Source: Verrucomicrobia bacterium LW23
Lineage (GTDB): Bacteria > Verrucomicrobiota > Verrucomicrobiia > Methylacidiphilales > UBA1321
Direction: 5' to 3'
Assembly (NCBI GenBank): GCA_003054695.1
Contig: QAZA01000045.1
Span: forward strand, 941,956 to 1,005,955
Length of the DNA stretch: 64,000 bases
The translations under genes were made by a program, and so were the position numbers. Below the pieces are notes generated by a model that was not told the DNA's origin, ran no database searches, and was given only the letters and a program-made list of their open reading frames with translations. Shown here piece by piece: positions 27,088 through 33,828 of this stretch; within the stretch, counting starts at the first letter, position 1; each line of letters begins with the position of its first letter.

Positions 27088-27348
27088 GGATTCGTTGCAC
27101 TGGGCGGACCTATGACCAATTGGTATAAGAATCACTTCCCCCTTTCGTCCCCCTGATTTCCTTTCTGGTTCCCCGTTTCGACTGGTTTCCGTGGTTAAGC
27201 TCCCCCCGTCCCCTTCCCCTGCCTGCACGTTGCCCGGCAAGCCGCCAAAATCGCACGGCGGGGCGGCGTGCCGTATTGTCACAGCGGTGCGGTTTTGCTG
27301 TAATGGCGTGGTCGGGGTCTGACCCGGCACCCCTCCCTCGCGCGCGCC

Positions 27349-28050
27349 ATGTCTATATCTCCTGCCGACGGCGGCTTCAAAAATCGCCACAACGCTTTTA
27401 CTCCGGACGATTTTGTCGCCCGCGGGCAAAACAAGCCACACCAGGTGTGGATTCAGGACGGCAAACAACGCGTGGCCTGCGCCACGGAGGACTTTATTAC
27501 CGGCCTCACCTATGGCCTGGACGCCGCGCTGGGTGCCGAGGAGGCCCGCGCCACCCTGTACGCCTGCGGGCGCGAGTGGGGGCGCCGCGAAGCCGTGCGT
27601 CTGGCCGAGCGAATGCGCCAGGAGTACGGCGGCGGCAAACTCGCCCTTGCGCAGATGAACCGCGGCTTTGTGCTGGAGACCTGGTGGTGGCCCCTGCGCG
27701 CCATGGGCTTCGGCGTCTGCCGCGTCAATGAGACGCACCGGCCCGCGCGCGGCCTCACGCAGGTAAGCCTGCGTAACTCCATGGTAGCCAGGTCGATGGA
27801 GCAGCTGGGCCGCCCCGTCTGCCACCTGCCCGCCGGCTTCTTTGCCGGCTTTTTTGCCACGCTCGACGCCACCCCGGACGAGCAGATTGCCGCCGTGGAG
27901 GTGGAGTGCTACGCCATGGGCCATGACTGCTGCCAGTTCCTCGTGGGAGCCCCCGCCGACATGGCGCTGGCGGAGGCGTGGCGAAAAAAAGGCGATACTG
28001 TGGATGAAATTATCGCGCGCCTGCTCGTTATGTCAGAACAACCGGCGTAG
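27349..28050 (+). CDS. V4R (4-vinyl reductase-like) domain protein
   Basis: The 233-residue cytoplasmic protein carries a V4R domain at about 80-215. The end of the domain shows the family pattern: CHLPAGFFAGFFATL, then VEVECYAMGHDCCQFLVG with the conserved Cys/His/Cys residues that may bind a small molecule or metal. V4R domains occur as ligand-sensing modules and in bacteriochlorophyll and hydrocarbon-sensing proteins. Nothing here shows the ligand. No DNA-binding domain is present. It stands alone between hairpin-rich spacers. Confidence 0.75.
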   Translation: MSISPADGGFKNRHNAFTPDDFVARGQNKPHQVWIQDGKQRVACATEDFITGLTYGLDAALGAEEARATLYACGREWGRREAVRLAERMRQEYGGGKLALAQMNRGFVLETWWWPLRAMGFGVCRVNETHRPARGLTQVSLRNSMVARSMEQLGRPVCHLPAGFFAGFFATLDATPDEQIAAVEVECYAMGHDCCQFLVGAPADMALAEAWRKKGDTVDEIIARLLVMSEQPA

Positions 28051-28166
28051 AGCGGCTTGATGCCGCGCACGGCGGGGAGAAACAGAAGCCCTGCCGCTTA
28101 TTTTTACGGATAAATGGCTCTGCCCCGCCCAACGGGCACGGCACCTGCTGAAAATCCCCTGCCTGC

Positions 28167-28200
28167 ATCTCCCCGCAATCGCTTGCCGGGGAGATTCTTT
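28167..28200 (+). terminator. probable terminator after the V4R gene
   Basis: The arms ATCTCCCCG (28167-28175) and CGGGGAGAT (28187-28195) form a strong stem followed by TCTTT. It lies 117 bases after the V4R stop. The T-run is short, so termination efficiency is uncertain. Confidence 0.5.
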
Positions 28201-28572
28201 GCGAGATCCATATTTATTTTCCTGAGGGAGAAGCGCGGTTTTTCCGCAAATATCGCATCACTTTCAAGCACGCCGTTGCAATTGAGGTATATTATCCTTT
28301 CCAGCGCTTTCCGGATCTGGCGCGCGTGATCATAGCGTGCCGGCCCATCCGCGCTGGAGCTGGACTTGTCCAGGTTCCCGGCATATGCGCAGGGAGGGCG
28401 CCGAGGCGGCGTCTTCCCTGCGTAAGCCGGGGGGCCTGGGGATGCCTCACGAATGCGATGGTGCGCCCACCATGCCTCTTTCGCCTTCCCCGCACCGCAA
28501 GGTGCCGCCGGCTCTTCCGGCACATCCCCCGCAGTCCGCAACACTCAACCCGATCCTCAGGACCTTACTTGC

Positions 28573-28743
28573 ATGAATCTCGAGCACAGCCACGGCCCCC
28601 ACTTCAATTCCACCCCGCAGCGCCACATTCAGCGCGCCGTCACGCGCGTTAAGGCCGTGGACGCCCCGATGCTTCGGTGGATCTGGGCCGCCCGCCGGGC
28701 TGTCTCCCGCTTTGCGGACTCCGTAAGCCGCGCCCTGCGCTAG
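28573..28743 (+). CDS. possible small basic protein, 56 residues
   Basis: ATG 28573 follows an AGGA at 28559-28562 and opens a 56-codon frame encoding an Arg/His-rich, probably helical peptide with a Trp pair (MLRWIWAARRAVSRFADSV). The transcript would run into the strong terminator at 28891-28923. It may be a real small protein or part of a structured RNA; the flanks contain several GC-rich hairpins (for example near 28500-28530 and 28838-28862). No family was recognised. Confidence 0.35.
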   Translation: MNLEHSHGPHFNSTPQRHIQRAVTRVKAVDAPMLRWIWAARRAVSRFADSVSRALR

Positions 28744-29379
28744 TAGAAGCTGCCCGGCGCCGTACGTCGCGCGCCTGCACACTTTCCCTGGTACAGGACA
28801 GTCATCCCCGCGTTGGCAGGGGTGCCTCATCCGGCATTATTTGCCGGGTTGCCCGGCAATTCCTGCTTCCCGCGCATTTCACGCCATCAGCCCGAGGCTC
28901 CCCCGCCTCGGGCTTTTCTTTTTGACCTGCGCCCAGCCGTGCAGCCGCAGTTGCTTTTATCAGCTCAATAGCATGGTAAACTTAACCGCAAGCCTGCCTC
29001 ATCCATACGTGCGGAGTGAGACATCACACCAATGAATGTGTATGAGCTCAACGCAATAAGGGCGTTGCTGCACTTATATAGAGGTTCGCATGTAGTTCCA
29101 ATGACAATACCGGGCACGGTTGACGCCCGTAACCAACACACCTTACGAGGGAAAATGTGTGCGGATCGGGCCATGGCAAACGGACGCAGGGCTTCGTGCG
29201 TAAAGCATTTTATGCAACATAAATTGTTTTATCGCGGTACCCCTCCAGATAACTCTCTATTTCGTCTGGACGTACGGCACGGATGGTTTATGGTGATGGT
29301 CGGACTCGCTCGCCGCCAGGCACTCCATCACGATTCAATCAAGAGGGACTCAGGGCTTTGCAGGCACGGGCTGACCGGT
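28744..29379. other. long spacer; hairpins and terminator, no further gene recognised
   Basis: After the small basic reading frame, this stretch holds a CCCC-GGGG stem near 28816, a TTGCCGGG / CCCGGCAA hairpin around 28841-28862 and the terminator at 28891-28923. From there to the response regulator at 29380 I see only AT-richer sequence without recognisable coding features. Confidence 0.45.
28891..28923 (+). terminator. strong Rho-independent terminator
   Basis: The stem CCCGAGGC-TCCCCC-GCCTCGGG (28891-28912) is followed by CTTTTCTTTTT on the plus strand. It marks the 3' end of a transcript that would include the possible small protein at 28573-28743 or a non-coding RNA. Confidence 0.85.
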
Positions 29380-29844
29380 ATGGAACCCAAACACCTTATC
29401 TTGCTGGCCGAGGATAATCCCGACGAGGCCTTTATCACCGATCGCGCCTTCAGGAGCGCAGGCGTACCCGCAACAATACGCCATTGCGAAGATGGTCAGG
29501 CAGTCATCGACTACCTCGAATCCGCCGCAGCCGACGCTACCAACAACCCCTCCTCCACCTCCCTCTGGCCCCGCCTGCTGCTTCTGGACCTGAAAATGCC
29601 CCGCAAAAATGGTCTGGAAGTGCTGCGCTGGGTGCGACAACATGAACACTTCAGTCTGCTCGTCGTACTGGTCCTGTCCTCCTCTGCGGAGCGTCAGGAT
29701 GTCCTCGACGCCTATCGGCTTCACGCAAATGCTTACCTTGTCAAACCATCTTCCCTAAGTGTCATGACCGAGATGGCGCGCAGCATCGGCACCTTCTGGC
29801 TCGATCAGGCCAGACTGGCGACCGGCCTGCGGCATTCGGTATAA
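29380..29844 (+). CDS. single-domain response regulator (Rcp1-like receiver)
   Basis: The 154-residue protein is a lone receiver domain. Acidic residues lie in ILLAEDNPDEAF, the phospho-acceptor Asp is in LLLLDLKMPRKNGLEVL (about residue 65), LVLSSS supplies the conserved Ser/Thr, and NAYLVKPSS holds the conserved Lys. The NPDE and KMPRKNG signature is typical of receivers that pair with phytochrome-type or hybrid kinases. I took ATG 29380 because the domain begins at once; earlier in-frame codons are not conserved. It is followed 22 bases later by a related receiver, probably co-transcribed. Confidence 0.92.
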   Translation: MEPKHLILLAEDNPDEAFITDRAFRSAGVPATIRHCEDGQAVIDYLESAAADATNNPSSTSLWPRLLLLDLKMPRKNGLEVLRWVRQHEHFSLLVVLVLSSSAERQDVLDAYRLHANAYLVKPSSLSVMTEMARSIGTFWLDQARLATGLRHSV

Positions 29845-29866
29845 GCGATACAAGAGCGAGACACAC

Positions 29867-30292
29867 ATGGCACTCAACGACGACCCAATCCGCGTCCTTG
29901 TGGTTGAAGATAACCAGGACGACCGCGAACTTTTGCTGCGCCAGCTTCGCAAAGCGCAGATGGACAGCTACGTCAAATTCATCTCCGACGGCCGCGAGGC
30001 CCTCGACTTCCTCAGTGGCGACGATGCCGCCGACGGCAAAGCGGGCGACTCCATCATCGCCCTCTTTCTGGACCTTAAACTGCCCAGCATGGGCGGCATC
30101 GAGCTGCTGCGCCGCATCAAAAAAATGCCCCGCTACGCCCGCCTCCCCGTCATCGTCATGACGTCCAGCAACGACCCGTTTGACCTGGAAGAATGCCGCC
30201 GCCTTAACGTGCATCAATACGTGGAGAAGCCCATCACCTTCTCCTCCTTCTCCCACGCCGTGGCGAACGTGTTTCACTCCCCCGGCACGTAA
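29867..30292 (+). CDS. single-domain response regulator, second copy
   Basis: The 141-residue receiver has VVEDNQDDREL at its start, the phospho-acceptor Asp in ALFLDLKLPSMGGIELL (about residue 67), VMTSSNDP and the conserved Lys in QYVEKPITF. It lacks an output domain. It is related to the preceding receiver, so the pair may be phosphorylated by one kinase and act through protein contacts or as a phosphate sink. No kinase gene is adjacent. Confidence 0.92.
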   Translation: MALNDDPIRVLVVEDNQDDRELLLRQLRKAQMDSYVKFISDGREALDFLSGDDAADGKAGDSIIALFLDLKLPSMGGIELLRRIKKMPRYARLPVIVMTSSNDPFDLEECRRLNVHQYVEKPITFSSFSHAVANVFHSPGT

Positions 30293-30733
30293 GGGGACCG
30301 GGCACGAACCGCGGCGCGCCAGGGCGCGGGATGGTTGGCAAGGGCTTCGGGCCGCAATCTCGTTTGGCAATGGGCAGCTTTGGGCGTATCTTATCAAAGC
30401 TGCGGGTGGCCCGTGGACAAGGTGTGCTGACGCGTAAGTAGCGTCTGTAGCACGCCAGACTGGGGATGCAGGCGATTGCAATCTGTTTTTATTAAACAGG
30501 CCCTATCTTTTTAGCGCGGCATCTGATACAACTTGCCCATGCGAAATTGCCGCACGGCCCCGCCGCTGCCTGCATTTCTCTTAAAAAGAGATTAAACCAG
30601 CCCCCGGCCACTGCCGATAGCTGGAGGTAACTTAATCCCCGGACAGCTCGCACCCCGAGCGCGCCGCCCGGCCCGCCCACTACGGACGTAACCCCGGATC
30701 ATCAGGATCCCACCGACGAGACGAGGATTGACC
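30293..30733. other. spacer without recognised gene
   Basis: This 440-base spacer contains a small hairpin CTGTTT-TTATT-AAACAG at 30483-30499, followed shortly by a T-run, which may end the receiver transcript. The rest shows no coding or RNA features that I can support. Confidence 0.4.
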
Positions 30734-31438
30734 ATGCAAACCCAGGCCCCGGAGCAGAAAACGTCCCCCGCCACCGCCACCATCCCCGACAGCGCCGCTG
30801 TCGCCGCCACCGCCGCTGTCGCCGCGAAGTCCGAAATGAACCTCGGCGCGCCAGTACCGTCCGGCTTCTCCTTCCGCTATCGCTTTACGGACGAGGAGTT
30901 TAACCGCCGCTTTGTGCTGACGAACCAGCCCGCTATCGACTCCCAGCGCAAGGCCGCCTTTCTCATCGCGTGCTTCGGCGGCGTTCTCTTCCTGATGGGC
31001 ACGGGTATGTCGGATCAGATGACCGGCATCCGCTTCATGCAAATGGCCTTTGCCGCGCTTTCCCTGGCCGGCATCACCGCCATCTACGGCATTGCGGCGC
31101 GCTGGCTGGAGCACATGCAATTTACCGCCGGCTACCTCTATAATGCGGAGGTGGAGGTAACCTTGGACAACAACGGCGTCGTCTACACCATCGCCGGCGT
31201 GGCCGTGCCGCACCCGTGGAAGGACTACGCCGTGGCCAGCATCGCGCCCGAGGGCACCATGCTCTACCCCCCTGTCCCCCCCAAAGGCGCCGAGCCCGTT
31301 GGCTCCCCCGTCTGGCTCCCCTACCACGCCATGCGCCCCGTCGTCGCCCTCCCCGCCCTGGCGCTGGAGGAGCTGCTGACGCAACACGTCAAAAAGATCG
31401 AAAAGACCCTGCTGACCACTGCCGGCGGCGGGCATTAG
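30734..31438 (+). CDS. YcxB-like membrane protein
   Basis: The 234-residue product has an Ala/Thr-rich N-terminus, then FSFRYRFTDEEFNRRFVLT, two adjacent membrane helices (about 80-97, AAFLIACFGGVLFLMG, and about 108-125) and a C-terminal beta-rich cytoplasmic part (EVEVTLDNNGVVYTIAG, HPWKDYAVA). This order resembles YcxB-type proteins, whose function is unknown. I chose ATG 30734 over the nearby TTG 30728. It converges with the CAP-domain gene across a large hairpin element. Confidence 0.55.
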   Translation: MQTQAPEQKTSPATATIPDSAAVAATAAVAAKSEMNLGAPVPSGFSFRYRFTDEEFNRRFVLTNQPAIDSQRKAAFLIACFGGVLFLMGTGMSDQMTGIRFMQMAFAALSLAGITAIYGIAARWLEHMQFTAGYLYNAEVEVTLDNNGVVYTIAGVAVPHPWKDYAVASIAPEGTMLYPPVPPKGAEPVGSPVWLPYHAMRPVVALPALALEELLTQHVKKIEKTLLTTAGGGH

Positions 31439-31458
31439 AGCGGGGAGGGGGAAGGGTT

Positions 31459-31772
31459 TGTTTTAGCCACGCATCTCACGAATACTGCGGAGGGAGGAAT
31501 AGGAGGGATCTCGAAATCCTGAACCTTTCCCCCATCGCGAACTTTGCGTCCTTAGCGTCCTTCGCGCGAAAAACACATTCGCGTTGGCCCACGTTTAACC
31601 GCGATCCAGCACATTTACGGTTTTTCGCGCAAAGGACGCCAAGGACGCAAAGTTCGCGATGGGGGATACGGATACTGAAAACTACAATAAAGGGAGTCAG
31701 GTTCATCGTATCCACTCCTCTTTTCCCCATTCCTCCCCTCCGCAATATTCATGTCAGTCGTGGTTAAACAAC
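31459..31772. repeat. composite nested inverted-repeat element of about 310 bp
   Basis: The outer arms, about 31459-31505 and 31730-31772, share GCCACG/CGTGGT, TGCGGAGGGAGGAAT and similar words in opposite orientation. The inner arms, about 31530-31574 and 31620-31664, pair almost perfectly (CATCGCGAACTTTGCGTCC, AGCGTCCTTCGCGCG). It fills the gap between two convergent genes. It looks like one hairpin element inserted into, or grown inside, another of the same style. Confidence 0.8.
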
Positions 31773-31791
31773 TCTCCGTCCTCCGCTTCCC

Positions 31792-32835
31792 TCAATAGGG
31801 TGTGACCCGAATGCGGGGGCGGCGTGCCGGGCGGTTCTCGGGCGGCGGTTGCTGCTCGGCGGTGGACTCCGGCGGAGGCGGAGCCGGCATCACTTTGGCA
31901 AACAGCTGCGTAAAGTAGATGGTGCCCGATTTGGCGACTTTAACGCCTACGCCTGTCAGCGAAAACTCCGGGCCCTCCATGTTTTTGCGGTGCTCTGGGC
32001 TGTTGATCCAGTTTTGCACGGTGCTGCGCGCCGCGTTGGGGCCGGGGAAGTTGGTTGCCACGTTCTCCCCCATGGCAGCGGCCAGCGGGTTGGCTTTGCG
32101 CAGCTCCGCAAAGCGATCGCGGAATCCATCATGGCTAAGCCTGACCTTGCCGGAGGCCATGCCGGCCGTGTGCTGCAGCGCCAGCCGACGCAGCGTGCCG
32201 TCCGGCGCCAGCGGGCGCAGCTTTTTGGAGGCGCGATACTGGTTCACCAAGTCGATGATATCGCGCTCCAGAGCGGACTCGTCGGTATAGCTTTCCATCG
32301 CCTTTTTGGCGTTGGCGGTGGGGGTGCCGGCGCAGAAGATCTGCACCGCGTACACCCGCCCGTCCGCTCCGGCCGCCACGCCCATGCCCGTCAGCGCAAA
32401 ATCGCCCAGGATGTTCTTTTTGTGCGAGGCGCTGCGCATCCAAAGCCCCACCATGGCGGCCGCCTTGTCGCGCGCGGCCGCGTCCTGAAAGCCGATGTTC
32501 TCCCCCATGCTGGTAACTGTGGGGTTGGCCGTGCGGATAGCCGCAAAGCGCTCAGCGTATCCCTCGTGCGAGAAGGGCGTGCGGCCCCCCGCTATCGCGT
32601 CGCAGTGCCGTTGCGCCTGCTCGCCCAGCAGTGGATCGACCGTCAGCGCCGGCAGATTCGCCTTGGCCCGCGCGTCGTTCACCAGCTGCAGCAGTTGCCG
32701 GCGCACAGCGGCCAGTTCCTGTGTATCCACGGCCCCAGGCGCCGCGTGCACGGCTGTCAGCGTGAGGAGAAGCGCCAACGCCATCACGCCAGGGCCGTGG
32801 GCGAGAGCCATGACTGAGGAAAGGAATGCTTTCAT
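31792..32835 (-). CDS. secreted protein with two CAP (SCP/PR-1) domains
   Basis: The 347-residue product has a signal peptide (about 1-33) and two tandem CAP domains. The first (about 45-170) has LLQLVNDARAKANLPAL, HCDAIAGG, SHEGYAERF, GENIGF and HKKNIL. The second (about 190-310) has IIDLVNQYRASKKLRPL, SHDGFRDRF, GENVATN and HRKNM. The paired His and Glu/Asn residues of the CAP cavity are kept in both. The C-terminus is Pro/Arg-rich. Bacterial CAP proteins are secreted and of mostly unknown role. It is divergent from the exonuclease gene. Confidence 0.9.
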   Translation of the reverse strand: MKAFLSSVMALAHGPGVMALALLLTLTAVHAAPGAVDTQELAAVRRQLLQLVNDARAKANLPALTVDPLLGEQAQRHCDAIAGGRTPFSHEGYAERFAAIRTANPTVTSMGENIGFQDAAARDKAAAMVGLWMRSASHKKNILGDFALTGMGVAAGADGRVYAVQIFCAGTPTANAKKAMESYTDESALERDIIDLVNQYRASKKLRPLAPDGTLRRLALQHTAGMASGKVRLSHDGFRDRFAELRKANPLAAAMGENVATNFPGPNAARSTVQNWINSPEHRKNMEGPEFSLTGVGVKVAKSGTIYFTQLFAKVMPAPPPPESTAEQQPPPENRPARRPRIRVTPY

Positions 32836-32908
32836 CGCCGCGCAGCATACGCGATCCCGGGCGGTTTGTCGCGCCAAGACCGCGCGAAAAACGGTAGAAT
32901 TCCGCTGT

Positions 32909-32991
32909 TACACTTCTGTATCAACGCGATACTACACATTGTGTATCGCGGCGATTCGCCAACAAAAAGCACAATATCTGGTACACTTCTG
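32909..32991. promoter_or_regulatory. divergent promoter region with inverted and direct repeats
   Basis: Between the divergent CAP and exonuclease genes lie an inverted repeat CGCGATAC (32925-32932) / GTATCGCG (32943-32950) and, flanking it, two direct copies of TACACTTCTG at 32909-32918 and 32982-32991. The layout suggests an operator serving one or both genes. Confidence 0.4.
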
Positions 32992-33028
32992 CTTGCGGGT
33001 GGGGGGCGATCATGGCATCTTACCGCGC

Positions 33029-33652
33029 ATGCTGCGGACCGTCCAAAACTTTGTCTATTTTGACCTGGAAACACAGAAAAGCGCCGCGGAGGTAGGCGGC
33101 TGGCACAACAAGGCCGCCATGCGCATGTCCATCGGCGTTACCTACAGCACCCAGCGCGGCAGCTACATGATTTACGACGAGGCCAGCGTCGACGGCCTCA
33201 TCAACGAGCTCCAGCGCGCCGACTGCGTCGTCGGCTACAACATCCGCGACTTCGACTACGAAGTGCTCGCCCCCTACTGCATCTTCGACCTCAGCCAGGT
33301 GGCCACGCTCGACCTCATCGACCAGGTCGAATCCCACCTCGGCAAACGCATTGGCCTCGACGCGATCGCGACCGAAACGCTCGGCGTCGGCAAAACCGCC
33401 GTGGGCCTGGACGCGCTCAAATGGTGGAAAGAAGGCCGCCTGCGCGACATCGCCGAATACTGCTGCTTTGACGTAAAAGCCACCCGCCTGGTGCATGAGT
33501 ACGGCGCCGTCAACGGCCGCGTCTTCTACCACAACGAGAAAACCGGCCGCCGCGAAACCATCCCCACCCCCTGGCCCGCCAGCGGCGCCCACACGCCGGA
33601 GGTTCTGTCCCTGAGCGGCGGCGTGGCCTCTCCCGCGCTGGTAGCGGCGTAG
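33029..33652 (+). CDS. RNase H-fold 3'-5' exonuclease-like protein (DEDD type)
   Basis: The 207-residue protein starts with FVYFDLETQ (Asp-x-Glu of the first exonuclease motif). The second motif is VVGYNIRDFDYEVL, and the third is near IAEYCCFDVKATRLVHEYG with a terminal Asp. A GLDALKWWKEG segment lies between the second and third. This is the RNase H-like fold found in DnaQ-like and YprB-like exonucleases, acting on DNA or RNA ends. I set the start at ATG 33029, since the long open frame upstream is the antisense of the CAP gene. It stops 32 bases before the decayed copy of the MITE-like repeat. Confidence 0.75.
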   Translation: MLRTVQNFVYFDLETQKSAAEVGGWHNKAAMRMSIGVTYSTQRGSYMIYDEASVDGLINELQRADCVVGYNIRDFDYEVLAPYCIFDLSQVATLDLIDQVESHLGKRIGLDAIATETLGVGKTAVGLDALKWWKEGRLRDIAEYCCFDVKATRLVHEYGAVNGRVFYHNEKTGRRETIPTPWPASGAHTPEVLSLSGGVASPALVAA

Positions 33653-33683
33653 AGGGGTAAGGCGAATTACCAACGTAATTTAG

Positions 33684-33780
33684 CCTTTGCGGGCTGCCTT
33701 TGGGCGCATGCTGCGTTGGCCTTTCGGTCGTGCATTTTTCAGATGCACTCTCTGAAGCCCGCCTTGCCTGCATCCCACAA
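33684..33780. repeat. decayed copy of a MITE-like repeat (copy A)
   Basis: About 95 bases match the core of the element at 52175-52336, including GCGGGCTGC, TTTGGGCGCA, GCTGCGTTGG, TGCATTTTTCA and AAGCCCGCCTTGCCTGC in the same order. The left end keeps only a shortened version of the terminal repeat, and the right terminal repeat is missing. It lies between two convergent genes. Confidence 0.85.
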
Positions 33781-33828
33781 TGTTCTCCGGCGCTCTCGGA
33801 GGGCGCTTGACTCCCAACCTCGCGACTC

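Noticed and set aside
32495-33028. N-terminal extension of the exonuclease frame
   Set aside because: The extra 178 codons are the antisense of the CAP-domain gene. The conserved exonuclease fold starts right at ATG 33029.
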